From contig JAUIRK010001052.1 of the NCBI GenBank assembly GCA_030549495.1, forward strand, positions 1,116,001-1,180,000: a stretch of DNA of 64,000 nucleotides, read 5' to 3'. The notes under the pieces are model-generated. The model had not been told where the DNA came from. It did no database searches and was given only the letters and a program-made list of their open reading frames with translations. This stretch comes from Nectonema munidae (Eukaryota; Nematomorpha; Nectonematoida; Nectonematidae). The position numbers and the translations under genes were made by a program. Shown here piece by piece: positions 46,361-57,871 of the stretch; position 1 is the first letter of the stretch; each line of letters starts with the position of its first letter.

Positions 46361-49346
46361 AACATTGGACTAAAATTGGCTAAGAACAAACACAGGGATT
46401 GGCCCGGTCCAATAATTATAGAAGGCCATAATTCCTTCTAATAAAATTTATTTAACATTAGCATATCATTTGTTATTCATAAAATCTTTCAACGAAACAC
46501 TTCGAACAATTAATATTTATTAACCATATTTAAAATTAATGGAAATTTAGAAAAGTAATCTAAACGTATTAAAATCATTGTTTATGAATTTGTATTTTAT
46601 TGTGAAAAGTTGGTGTGTGTTTTTACTTTTTCAGCGTTAATATAAAAATCACTTGTTTGAAAATTACAGTTGAGTTGCCTATCTCACAAAATATATAAAA
46701 GAGGAAAATTAAAAGTGTATATAGAATGTAAAATCGAAGGAAAGTTATTTGAAAAAGTAAGATCACAAAAAATGTGTTTAAAAAATTGAATTTTTTGAAA
46801 GAAAGAGAAATTCTTTTAGATTCTTTTTGAAAGTTTTAATGCCTACCAAATAAATTTAATTGTTTTTTTTCAAAGAACAAAAATATTTCTAAAATTTAGC
46901 GGAGACAAATATTGATATATTTTAAAATATTTTTTTTAAAAGTTTTTTTATACATATTTTTCTTTGCTTTATTATCTTCTCAATTGCGTATTGGTTTTCG
47001 GGGGTTTTGGTATTGGGCGTTTTGGTTTCGGGCGTGATTTTCGGGCGTTTTGAACAGGCATACTTGGTAAATAACATATAAAACCGATAGAAAAGTCACA
47101 GGATGAGTATTCTTTCAAGAAATTATCTTTTGATGCCTTTTCTGAAGCCGGAGTCTTGTATAAGAAGTTAATTAAGTCAAGTATTTCATCTTTCATATCA
47201 ACTTTGAGGTCGATTCAACCAAGTATTGTTGATGCTAAGATGAATTTTCAAAGGAACAATCATCACTTCTCTTGAAAAAGCGTTGGAAGTAGGGAGTCAA
47301 AAATGCCAAATTGATAACTTTATCAATCAAAATTTTGAGCTTTAGCAAGTGTATTAGCGCAATCATCAATTTGATATCATTCGATCTTTGTGAAGAAAGA
47401 ATTGCGCTGCTTATTTCATCGAGGATGCTCTTTGCTCATACTCGCACTGAAACGTTGAGCTTTCTAATTAAAATTCCTAAGGATGCAGCCAGCAAGCTTG
47501 GCGCTTGCATAACGATGAATACCGTTTAAACGAAATTGATTTTGTAAATAAGTTGAGAAATGCGTTTTAAAGCCAGTGTGAGATTTTAATGGACTGCTTT
47601 ACCCTTGTTTTAAACCATCAACAGAATAAAAACACCGGAGAAAATGTTGATAAATGGTATTATACAAACTAGAAAATTTTCGGTTTGACATTAATAAAGT
47701 GATTTTTTACAAGTTATCAAAAAATCAGGGTATAGAAAATTTTCCAATATGAATTATGGTAATGGTTCTTATGTAAATATTTTAGAAGAAAATAAATACT
47801 AATTATTTTTCTATCATGTTGAGCTTTTGAAAAAGGCAGGTCTCATTTGCCCCTTTTGAATAATAAAAGTTCTAGTTTTGTCCTTCAGCAATAATGGTCA
47901 ATGTTGGAAAAAACTCTGATTTTGGGCTTTTTCCAAAAAATCCTGGTTTTATATGGCAAATTTTTTTGGTGCTAGAGATTATATAAACTTCTAGACTAAA
48001 ATTTGAATCCTGTTTGTATATTTTATCTTTTATATTTATTAATTTTAATAACGACATAAAAAAAGGAAAAAATATACAAATGCTTATAATAAAATACGTA
48101 AAATATATGGCTGTAGTTGAAAAAAGAACTGTATTTTTTTCTGTAGCTGAAAAAATATAGCTGTAATTTGGAAAAAGATGATTCAATGAAGACAAGACTC
48201 AATAAAAATTCAATTAGAGTTCAAAATCTGGTGAATCTTCAACATTTTTTTGTTTTTCTTTTGAAAGTCGATCCCTCACGATTTTCCAAATATGCCAAAT
48301 ATGGAAAATGATCTCTCGGGATGTGCAATTGAGTAGGGAACTGATGAAAGTTTAAAGGCCGACTTAGAACCAACATGTCGTTCCAAAGGTGTCACCTAAA
48401 AGTATTGCAAAGTTAAAGTTAGTAATCCAAAGAGATTTGCATACAATGAGCGGGTCCGCCGTGTATTAAAAACATTGCTCCTATGTTTGCTTGTCGGCAG
48501 TGTTTTTATACCTAAAGTGCTATATGAAGTGTTGAAAAATCTTAGGTTTTTGCAATAAGCAGTGTTTTATGCCAATAAAAACTTTTGAAGTTTCTCTCAT
48601 TCTCCTTTTCCATTGCAAAGCATAAAGTTATATGAAAAATGAAATTTGGATAATTCCTATTGAATCGAAGTTTATAGGTAGTTATATAAATCTAGTTTTC
48701 CTGGATGTATATTATATAGGAAGTATAGCTTTTTTTTGTAATTTTTTTCAAAAGGAGAACACTTTGCCAACCCTTACATTTAGAGTACACTTCCAAAAAT
48801 GGATTGGATTGAATGAATGCTGCTCTGATTTATCTCTTTTTTAATGCCAGAATTACTATTATTTGATTTTTGAAGTAATTTTATCCATCATTCAATCATA
48901 CAGTGCTCCTTTTTTGTCTAATATTTGACTTAATCCCCTGCTTAAGTTTGAAATGCTCTCTTCTAAATTGAAAAAAATAAAAATATCTATGAATACAAAT
49001 CTTGTCAGTGGCGACAAACAACATCCCATATGCCATCTGATGGGATATCTATTGGTTTTCGTTTCAATAGCGGCTACGTAAGAATATTCTAGAAAAAACA
49101 TTTTAAGTATTCGACACTTAAACGAAATTACACTCTAATCAAATGAGAATTTTTCACTTCTATAAATTTCCTAATTTTCTCTAAAAATTTCCCATTACAA
49201 TTTCTTAAACGTTCTCACGTTAAAATGCATTTCCTGTGTTCTGATTTTGTTATACCTTAGGGAGAGTAGAGAGTAGGGTGGGGCATTGCTATCAAAAGGA
49301 GTGGGAACACTTTGCTAGGAATTATTGAACAAATCAAAAAGCACTC

Positions 49347-49387
49347 TTCCTTAACTTCGTTTACCTTTTCGAACTTTCACTTTTCAC
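49347..49387 (+). promoter_or_regulatory. U12 branch site and AC acceptor of Cav3 intron
   Basis: TTCCTTAAC at 49347-49355 is the consensus U12 branch site. The intron would end in AC at 49386-49387 (TTTTCAC|GTGG), the only AC or AG acceptor nearby that gives the required codon phase and the conserved WFE. Branch-to-acceptor distance is about 33 nt, longer than usual for U12 introns, which is the one awkward point. Confidence 0.7.
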
Positions 49388-49636
49388 GTGGTTCGAGTAC
49401 GTCAGCATGTTCGCGATCTTGCTGAATTGCATCACCCTAGGCCTGTACAAACCGTGCTCAGACCTGTACTGCGAAACCTCTAGATGTAAAATCCTCAACA
49501 TCCTGGATCACATCCTCTTCACCTACTTCACTTTTGAAATCGTCATCAAGATGTTTGCGATGGGGGCAATTAAGGGCGAAAATTCTTTCTTTTCTGAAGG
49601 CTGGAACAAACTTGATTTCGTCATTGTTATCTCTGG
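49388..49636 (+). CDS. Cav3: Cav3 exon: IS1, IS2 and start of IS3
   Basis: Encodes WFEYVSMFAILLNCITLGLY (IS1), an extracellular turn with PCSDLYCETSRC (Cys positions as in vertebrate Cav3 'PCeDiaCdsqRC'), then ILDHILFTYFTFEIVIKMFA (IS2) and WNKLDFVIVISG (IS3). EIVIK and the NKLDF Asp are the conserved voltage-sensor counter-charges. The exon begins with the last base of a Ser codon and ends GG|GTAAAA, two bases into a Gly codon. It is much richer in G and C than its surroundings, as expected for conserved coding sequence. Resemblance is closer to Cav3 than to Cav1/Cav2 or Nav because of the paired Cys and the LGLYKPC turn. Confidence 0.93.
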
Positions 49637-52391
49637 GTAAAAATAATTTAACTTTATTTATTCTCATTAAAGTTAATTTCCTACTGTTTAATTTCTGTGA
49701 TATCAAGTTATCGTGAAGTGATGTCGTATATTCAGAGAGTAGGTTAGTTGTCTCTCAACATTTGAGGGATTTATGATCCAATGTGTGTTCCTTGATTTAA
49801 GCAAAGAGATGTAAGAAATTTTTTCCTTCTTATTTTGTGATAGGTGAACATTATAAAAGTAAATGGAATTAAGGCGGTGAGATGAGTGTTTAAAATGGGA
49901 TACGAAAAGCAGCAGTGTCCGTGCCCTTGAGGGATTACGATACGTATTGTCAGTGTAAGGCCTTGACCCGCTATGCCCCTTCGTTTCTAGATTGTGACCA
50001 TTCTTATAATTAGACTCTTTTGAAACATTGTTTTTCACTTTGAATGCAATACCGACAACTAAAACTTTTTGTTTGGAAAAAGTTGGACTTTTTACGATCA
50101 TCAGGCACAAATTATGCACAATTTTTTATAGATAAATTCTCGAAAAAATGTTTGCTTACCGGTCATAATATTCCATAAATTTAAAATGTAATAAAAAAAA
50201 TCACATGTTGCCTTTATGGCTTTTATAACAAAAGGAAGCAATATTTACCTCACTAAAAATAATATTTCGAAAACCTAAGATTCTTATTAAAAATATAATA
50301 AGCGGGAAGAACAGTTCCCTTGAAAACATTAAAAATAACGTTCCATGGCATGACGAAATGGATCATTTGAGCTCAGTTGAAAATCAGAGGTAAAGTCTTT
50401 ATTTACAACGCTAGATATACTTTATCCATTATGCATTGCTCAGTCAAAATTATTCACACACTCTGATACTGGCAGTCTAGTAATATACTTTACAAATAAG
50501 CATTACTTTCAGAAGTTCACACTGTATCTTACATATGGTAAAACGAAACGTGGTCCTAATTCGTCATTTAAACTAAAACAATTTCTATCACAATTTACAA
50601 TTAATTTCTTGGGTAAAAAAAAAATTTTTTATTGAGAGCAAAAATTAAATGAGCACACGTTTTCGATAAACTAGCTGTCATTTTTTATCGGTTGCGAACC
50701 CAATTCACATTTGACTAAATGAAGATAAGAAAGAAATTCTTGTTTTATTTGAACCCATTTCATCCCAAGAAATGTGCAAGATATTAAGTGATTTGGTATT
50801 GAAGTACAGTAGACCCTCGTTAAGTCCGACTACATGGTGGAGAAGAGTGTCCGATTATGCTGATTGTCCGACATAACAGAGGGTCTACTATATATATATA
50901 TATATATGGTAGAAAAAAATATTTCAAATTGGACGAATTTATAGCCACAATAAGCTTTGGAATAACGTCAAAATTTAGAATGACCGCGAACTACCTATGG
51001 AGTAAAAAAATAAAATGGCTGCTTCAAAGCCAAAGCGAAATTAAAAAAGTCAATGAAAATGACCCCTTGTAAGCCTATGAGGGCAAACATTTGTATTCTC
51101 GCTCACGGTCTGACTTATCGGGAATCCGAGTTACCAGGGCCCGAGTTAACGAGGGTCTACTGTACCTTAAAATCAAGAAAACGTCTGCATCAGTTAAAAA
51201 CAAAGATGGGATGAAATAGATTGAAATGTTGATCTTGTATGTAGACTTGGGATCGATTGAATTCGTAGAATTGCAATCAGAATCATAATCATTTTTTTAA
51301 AACCCAAAATCATAATGTAAATCAAATGAGATCTAGAGAACCACTAAAATAAGATTGCCTTAATAATAATTATAGCGCTGGAAGCTTCGCTGGTATACAT
51401 CACGAGAACGGGCAGAGTGTGTAAAACTAAGAACTGAGCGCCGCAGTACCTTCGCCATCTAATTAGATGACAATCTGCATACAGAGTAGAAATCACGGGT
51501 AGAGCCGTCTTTGATTTATATGGCTAGAATTCTAGAACTATATGCATATTTAATGGAACCATGCATCAGCAGAGCGCATATGATCCAGTAAGTTATTGGA
51601 AACTAAAGCAATGTGTTATTTCACAGTTAGCTAGACTTGCCTGTAAGTATCATACAAATATGTTTTTTACTAATCAGAATTAGAATCAATACCCTAATTT
51701 AAAAAAAGAAAAATCCAGAATCCGAATCAAATTTGTAATTAAAAAATTTAGAGAATCAGAATCAGAATTAGAAACATTATCTACATTCTCACCCAACCCT
51801 GTTAGCTTGTAATAAAGCCACAACGAAGTAATACAGAAAAGAAATGTTTGCAGGGTAGAAGGGCTCCTTGAAAAATCGTTTCCAAAGAAAACACACGTTA
51901 TTTATAACAAAATCGAGTAGCACTTTCCTTACTATGTACTGCTGAAGAAGTGCTTCTTTTATTTTGTTGCACACTTGTGTTCTTTCAAAATTTAGCTTCA
52001 CAATCAAAGTAATTAAGTAACAGTTTTATTATGAGAAAGGCTAGCTTACGTATTCAGAAAAATGAAGACCATATCACCTCCTTAGGTTACGAGGAATACC
52101 CTAAAAACGAGCAATTTCATTGGCCTAATCATAAATAATACATGAATTCATGTTGTAAAAATTCGCTTTAATCCTATCTTCCAATGATGTGGTAAGAAGA
52201 CTGCTTAAATGCCAACCTCATTCATAACCTATATTCCAATATCTTCTCTATTAATATCAAATTCCAAAGAATAGAGCAGCGGTTCGAAGCGCGTTAAAAA
52301 TATATTGATTCATGTCACAGTGGCATCTAATTATAGAAACTTAAATTTTGCTTTTAAATTTGGTGATATGTAAGAGTAATCTTTTTTTAAG
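49637..52391 (+). other. Cav3 intron
   Basis: 2,755 nt, GTAAAA to TTTAAG. Contains a pogo-type MITE (50807-51162); the rest is AT-rich without other recognised features. Confidence 0.85.
50807..51162. mobile_element. pogo/Tigger-type MITE, TA target duplication
   Basis: Starts CAGTAGACCCTCGTTAA and ends TTAACGAGGGTCTACTG, perfect 17-bp inverted ends flanked by TA on both sides. GAGGGTCTACTA recurs internally near 50878, next to a (TA) run, so the left 80 bases can fold alone. It may descend from a Tigger-like transposon, but its short frames are not recognisable. Confidence 0.85.
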
Positions 52392-52489
52392 TTTAGTAGA
52401 ATATATTGGAAGAGTTGAAAGTACAAGTATTGCAGCGATCCGAACAATCCGAGTTTTGCGTCCACTAAGAGCCATTAATCGTATTCCAA
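52392..52489 (+). CDS. Cav3: Cav3 exon: end of IS3 and IS4 voltage sensor
   Basis: A 98-nt exon. Its first base completes the Gly codon, then comes LVEYIGRVEST, and the S4 helix reads [20 protein letters not shown] with Arg at every third position ([10 protein letters not shown]). It ends one base into a Ser codon before GTATCA. The acceptor is CTTTTTTTAAG|T; the AG five bases later would break the frame. The sequence aligns with vertebrate Cav3 'GMLEYSL...[20 protein letters not shown]'. This segment senses membrane voltage. Confidence 0.93.
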
Positions 52490-52829
52490 GTATCATCTCA
52501 CTTTTTCATTTTTCATATGACTTGTGTTTATTTACTTTCAATTATTTTTCCTACTACTTTATAAAGGTATATAATTGCACAATACACGCTGTTTCTGAAA
52601 TTGCCCTTATGAAGCGGCCAAGAGATTTGTCCACTTTGAAATGGACAAATTTCACATGCTGTTTTTTCATAAAGTGGAAAAATGAGCCTTGTTCATTTCG
52701 CTAAATGAGAATTTTTTAATCTTTTTTTTAAAAATAAATTAAATGTATAAACTTAATATATATATATACGGTAAGTATAGAAATTATAACACTATTTCAT
52801 ATCTGCTACTATATAAACTTAATATTTAT

Positions 52830-53122
52830 TATAACAAATATATAAAAAATTTGTAAAAACTGGACACTTTATAGGTGATGTTGCTGACTAGTTTCGGAGT
52901 ATTAACTCCTTTTTCAAAGCAAATTATATATAAATGATAAAATAGTGAAAATGAGATGTAAAGGTATAGCTGTATGTTCTATTCCCTTTACATCTTATTT
53001 TCATTATTTTATCATTTATGTATATATTTGCTTTGAAAAAGGAGTTTATACTCCGAAACTAGTTAGCAACATATTCAATAAAGTGTCCAGTTTTTACAAT
53101 TTTTCTATATTTTTTATAATTT
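52830..53122. mobile_element. Long fold-back hairpin (MITE-like)
   Basis: Left arm 52830-52964 and right arm 52984-53122 are inverted copies with scattered mismatches. Both contain TTGTAAAAACTGGACACTTT, CGGAGTATTAACTCC (GGAGTTTATACTCCG on the right) and GATGTAAAGG. The loop is about 19 bases. No target duplication is obvious. Confidence 0.85.
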
Positions 53123-53814
53123 TTTTTCAAATTAATGGCCAATCATATCTCTCAGAAATATTGTTTCTAAATATTAATATTTATTTTTATAGTTAGTTAA
53201 TTAGTAGCTTCTTCCAAAAACTATTTTTTAATTTAAAACTGTTATTTCTGGCTTAACAACTTTTTTAGTTGTAAACAGATTCGTGGATGAAATTGGCGAG
53301 CTGACAAAAGAGGTACAACCTATATAAAGGTTATTATATATATAGATATAGAGTCACGTAACAAGAAACTTTTATTTGGAGGGATCTACTCAGATACAAC
53401 TCCATATGTTTCTATACATGCTTTCTGTCTGATAAGTGATAACACTCGTCAACTGTCAAAATGGTTCTAACATCTGACTTTGTGTATTTTACTAATTATA
53501 TAGCTCTGAATTCAGTTTTCATATTCATTTTTTGTTAACGTGTCAAAATTTTTAAACATGATAGTAAAATATGTTCAATGGTTTATTTGTTCATTATGTG
53601 AATACTATAATTTAAATATAAACGAAAAATGTCATTTTTATTTATTCAAATTTTTTGTAATGATAAAATATACATAATAATACAACATAAATTTTTAGAA
53701 AAATTTTGAATCTTGCTTTTACATTTGTTCTGTGAGTTTGCCTCACGTTGTAATGTCCAAAAGTTATCACCAATCATCTTGTGATTGAAATGACATTCAT
53801 ACTTATTTTCCATT

Positions 53815-55370
53815 ATAGGTATAATTTAATGGAACCTTTCTCAATTTTCATCACTAATGGTCTCCTAAATTATTCGGAAATAAATCCAAATGAAAATGAA
53901 AAAAATGAAGCTTAAAGACATTCTTGAACCCAAATGGCAATAACTTTGGATCATTGTTTCAACAATTTCCTTATAGTTGCTTGCACGAGAGTTTCTAAGA
54001 AAATTTTACGTCACATCTAAAAATAATTTCCATGCATTACCCTTTAAAGTCTAAATGATTTTACAATTTTGCAAATTCGAAATCCATACAAATCTGAGGA
54101 CCATTCAAAACTTTTACTTTTAACTTGACTTCAGATATTACCTCACCAATTTTTGGCATAAATATTGAAACCAACTATATCTTCATGATTCATGCTTTTG
54201 ATAACGTTTTTTTCTTAACATAACTTGAGATGTAAATGGGAAAGTAATACTTTTTTTAGATCTATACATGGGGTTGGTGCAAACACTTGGATCTAACAAT
54301 TTCATTCTCATGTCCTGTTGGTCAATCTTTAATCTTGCATTATCTCTACTATTCCATAAACATAAAAAATACATATGTTTTGTGTAGCCAGTTTGAAGAG
54401 CTAGGAAAGACTAGTTACTTTGAGATCTGCGCTAATTTTGTATTGATGTTCTTGATAAGTAAGTAAGAGATTCATTGTTTCATAGTTTTCCATCATGTTT
54501 GTTCCATGTGCAATTTGTGCAGAAGGAAGCATATTTCCATTGTAAAGAATAACTGCTTTGAGATTATTTTTTCCTGAATCTATAAACAATCTACAATCAT
54601 CTTGTGTGTATAAATTAGACTTTCAGAAATGTTGCGAATAAACGTCATAGCAATAACAAAGGTTATTTTCCATCTTAAAAAATGTAGAAAGTTATTTATA
54701 TCGCTCAAATCTCCAATAAAATCGTGGAGAGCTTCTTGATTAAACAATTCCGCTCCACATTATTCATATTTATCTTGATATTCATCATCAAGAAAACGGA
54801 CACATGAATCCCAATCAAAAATTAAATCGTATTCAGCACGTGCTCTGGGTAGGTAAAGTATCAGAGGAGTGGCGTGCCAGAGGGGGGGGCAAGGGCCCCC
54901 CCCCCCAATACCTTTTCTGCCCCCCCCCCCCCCCCCCAAATAATTTTATTTCCAATATGCTTGCCCCCCTAAATTCCTTGCATGCCCCCCAACTTCCATT
55001 TTTTTGGCTACGCCACTGATCAGAGGGCGCTACTCGTTGGATCGCGGATGAAAGATGGGTATGGAATAGTGGATCATGTTTTTATAGTTATTCCTTTGAG
55101 CAAAGTACTATGATTTTTATGTTCACGGCAAACCAATGCTACTGCAAATGGCAAATCAGAGCTCTGTTTCCCATTCTTCCTTTCACTTGAGTGATTAACA
55201 TGTGCCTTACAAGCTTACAATAAGATTAGATTTTATCTTTGTCTCCTAGCAAACCTTTAAAGTAGCATTCTTAGTTTCTTTGAACTGATCTTGTAATTGG
55301 TGTCTTTACGCTACTTGGAATAAGGAGTCCACAGGTTACACATTTAAGGCGACTCATTTTGGTATCTTTG
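53815..55370 (-). pseudogene. Decayed second copy of the 9789-12218 transposon gene
   Basis: Minus-strand pieces follow the order of the 536-codon protein. At 55367 MSRLKCVTCGLLIP begins the Cys-rich start, and 55290-55250 gives YFKGLLGDKDKI against YFDMKLGDQDKS. At 54589 FIDSGKNNLKAVILYNGN matches FIDSSKSSLKVVLLHNGN, and 54380 YFLCLWNSRDNARLKIDQQD matches FLCLWDSRARNQHW. Near 53870 HFHLDLFPNNLGD matches FSHLDRFPGNLGD. Many stops and frame changes make it far older than the first copy. No inverted ends were found. Confidence 0.75.
54868..55018. mobile_element. 151-bp hAT-type MITE nested in the relic
   Basis: The target duplication ATCAGAGG is perfect (54860-54867 and 55019-55026). The right end is GGCTACGCCACTG and the left (C)AGTGGCGTGCC with its first C missing. 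The interior is G/C homopolymer-rich. It splits the older transposon relic, giving the order of insertion. Confidence 0.85.
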
Positions 55371-55887
55371 GCTGATATGAATAGTTGAAGAATAGCTAAT
55401 AGTAGTTACAATTATATAATCTAAAACAAAAATTCAAATAATAAAATATTTTTGTATCTAAATATAAATATAATCTAATGTATTTAATTACATTTTACTT
55501 GTGTCAATATATTCGTAAACAGTGATCTAAAATCATATAAAATATGTATTTTATAATAAATGAGCAAATTTTCAAAAATTAGAAGAGATACTGCTCTATC
55601 TTCTTCATTTTTAGATTGGCACACATAATTACCCTAAAATTGAAGCTAATTATATTAGATTCATAAAAAATTATAAACAAATATTGCTTATAAAACTCTT
55701 CTGCTTATGACATATTTTATCTGTCTGTTTCCTTTTATCTGTTCCTATTTTCAAGTGTTTCATCGTATATATTTCTTAGTTTCAATTCTCACCCACTTTA
55801 AACTAATTTACATCACCTTGATTGATAAATTTTAATAATACAGCGATACTTTTTATTATAAATTTGCCCTCTTTTTACCAGCCATCT

Positions 55888-56216
55888 CAGTGCCCGCGCT
55901 ACCTATATAATTTTGGGGCACGTGCCCCCTGTATTAATCTTTGCCCCCCCCCTCCCCCCTAAAATTTTTGGTTTTGCCCCATGCACTTTTTAAAGGACAT
56001 AGAAATAAGCAAAAATTGTACATAATAATCTTATATAAATGCTGGTGTATGTGTATGTATAATATGAGATTTCTATAGGTTTTTATACAGAAGTACTTCA
56101 TGCTTTTCAGCAAAGTAATATAGGATATAAAGTAATATAGGAAATAAATTTTTTGCAAATGTGTTTCTTTGCCCTATTTCAGCCCCCCTTGAAATTTAGC
56201 TTTAGCGCGGGCACTG
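55888..56216 (-). mobile_element. hAT-type MITE, CAGTGCCCGCGCTA family, copy 2
   Basis: Ends CAGTGCCCGCGCTA and TAGCGCGGGCACTG are perfect 14-bp inverses. The target duplication AGCCATCT is perfect (55880-55887 and 56217-56224). The body is highly similar to 60856-61163 in the opposite orientation. Confidence 0.92.
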
Positions 56217-56640
56217 AGCCATCTTCACAAATAATGGTATTGATCATTTTTTTATATTTTATTTCCTTTGTGTTATTTATTCTAAAGTTAATATATTGTT
56301 AAAAGATCGTTGCTATATTTTCACTTAAAATTTTATTTATATCAAATTTAAACATTCCTTCATTTTATAAATTATACTTGTCTTAACAAACTCTCCCTTT
56401 ATCAAATTGACCGTTTTTAGAAAGTTTGCGTTAATCTTAAAATATGTCACTATAGAAAATGTTTGATTTCGTGTCGCTTCCATTTTTAGATGGTGAAGCC
56501 CATTTCTTAGATAATCGCACCGAGCCCTAAAGTGCCCTAGGGCTTATTATCTCTTAGTAGTGCGATATTTCTTTAATTGAATCTGTATTTTCTAATATAC
56601 AGTAAATATTCGAGCTCAAACTCTGTTGATTTTTACTTAG

Positions 56641-56812
56641 GCTTGCGGATATTGGTCATGTTGTTACTTGACACTTTGCCGATGCTTGGAAATGTTTTGC
56701 TGCTCTGCTTCATCGTTTTTTTCGTGTTTGGCGTGATTGGCGTTCAGCTTTGGTCTGGACTGTTGCGTAATCGTTGCTTCCTTAACGTATCTAAGGAGTT
56801 TTCTGCAGCAGG
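56641..56812 (+). CDS. Cav3: Cav3 exon: IS5 and start of pore turret
   Basis: Two bases complete the Ser codon, then [38 protein letters not shown] and LLRNRCFLN follow, nearly identical to vertebrate Cav3 IS5. After CFLN there are two possible donors: AAC|GTATCT at 56787, or AGG|GTATTT at 56813 after VSKEFSAA. The longer form is preferred because it keeps phase with the next exon starting at 57758 and gives a turret of about vertebrate length, with an N-V-S glycosylation site. The shorter form would pair with a start at 57768. IS5 lines the pore and couples to the voltage sensor. Confidence 0.9.
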
Positions 56813-57757
56813 GTATTTTTAATCTAATTCAACACCATTTTTCTGCCTTAATTTCTGGAAATAACGACGACATTTTTGCTGAATCTACAATTTTCCAAAG
56901 AAATATTCAACATAAAATTTAAAGAATTATCCATTATTGCAGTCTGTTTTAGAGTTCTTTAAAAAATAAATTAATTTATTCTCCACTTATACAATAATTT
57001 CCTCTCTTTTTATTTTTTACAAAACATTATCAATAATAAATAATAAAATTCAATTATGTTAGGAAAAAATAAAAAAGGTTTTAAAATTTCAGTAGGAATA
57101 AAAATGGCGATAAAAATGGATAAAAATGCATATGAGATAAGTTAGTCCTATTTCAGTTTCAAATGAATGATGTTTTATGCATGTTTCATGTCTCTTTAAA
57201 ATATTATAATGACTTTTTATCTTCACAAAAAGTTGATATGCTTGCATCTATTACAGTCTATTTATTTTTTGACAGAAAGCCAAATCTAACTTCATTTTAT
57301 CTTCCATTTTCGACCAAAAAATCTGGCTTCTCTTCCAGTTTTATAAACAGGTAAACATTGTGTTTTTATTGAATTTAATACATCCAATTCATTCCTCGCT
57401 TTTTCAAGTGTTGTTCACACATGACTCTTTTCACGCTTGGTGTCTCATTAGTATGTTTGAGTTTAGATCATGGAATTAAAAATTTTATTACACAGACGCA
57501 AAGAATAGGAAAAGATTATAGTTTCTAAGTGAGTTCTAAGTCAGCCATGTCATGCCGAATGAGAAGCATTTTTCTTGTTTAAGTTTCAATAACTCCTTGG
57601 AAAAGATAAAGCATATATTTTTAACTATTATATTTGAATATTTTTGCCCAAAATCAATTTCAGACTAAAACTATAAGGTGTTTTATTTTTTTTAAATGCC
57701 AAATTTTAAAGTTATTACAGTATAAACATGCTTACATGTAATCATTCATTGAAATAG
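56813..57757 (+). other. Cav3 intron
   Basis: 945 nt, AT-rich, no repeats recognised. The 63-codon frame at 57163-57354 has no channel homology and is not used. Borders move by 10-26 bases if the alternative donor and acceptor are used. Confidence 0.7.
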
Positions 57758-57871
57758 AAAAGATCAGTATAACCCAAGTTACAAGTATCTCAGATACTCA
57801 GAGTTTGATTATCTATGCTCAAAACAGGATGACAATGGAATGAAGAAGTGTTCTCAAATTCCACCTTTCAA
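57758..57871 (+). CDS. Cav3: Cav3 exon: extracellular turret of repeat I
   Basis: A 114-nt exon found by homology and phase. Its frame gives KDQYNPSYKYLRYSEFDYLC, then SKQDDNGMKKCSQIPPFK. YLCSKQDDNGMKKCSQIP aligns with vertebrate Cav3 'FICSQPRENGMRSCRSVP', a block peculiar to T-type channels, with both Cys kept. It ends TTCAA|GTAAAT two bases into a Lys codon; the next exon supplies A. The acceptor is weak: GAAATAG before 57758 is preferred, with GATCAG before 57768 possible. The Cys residues belong to the disulphide-linked turret over the pore. Confidence 0.85.

Larger units (their letters stand above)
43465..49346 (+). other. Body of the Cav3 AT-AC intron
   Basis: The intron is 5,932 nt in all (43456-49387). 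It holds the second 184-bp repeat copy (43561-43744), an exon-like block (43745-43834), a dispersed repeat (46293-46360) and otherwise AT-rich sequence. A minus-strand frame at 47196-46972 ending in a Lys/Pro-rich tail (KSRPKPKRPIPKPPKTNTQL) has no family I know. Confidence 0.65.
52490..56640 (+). other. Cav3 intron crowded with transposon insertions
   Basis: 4,151 nt, GTATCA to TTACTTAG. Holds a fold-back hairpin (52830-53122), a relic of the 9789-12218 family (53815-55370) with a nested MITE (54868-55018), and a hAT MITE (55888-56216). Confidence 0.85.

Noticed and set aside
47196-47580. Frames on both strands around 47.0-47.5 kb as a gene
   Set aside because: No recognisable domain, and they lie within the Cav3 AT-AC intron; probably chance or a worn repeat.
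55934-56158. 74-79 codon frames at 55934-56158 and 60913-61152 that look like a conserved small protein
   Set aside because: Both lie inside copies of the same MITE; the similarity is that of the repeat.
57163-57354. 63-codon frame as a Cav3 turret exon
   Set aside because: No similarity to Cav3; the real turret exon is at 57758-57871.
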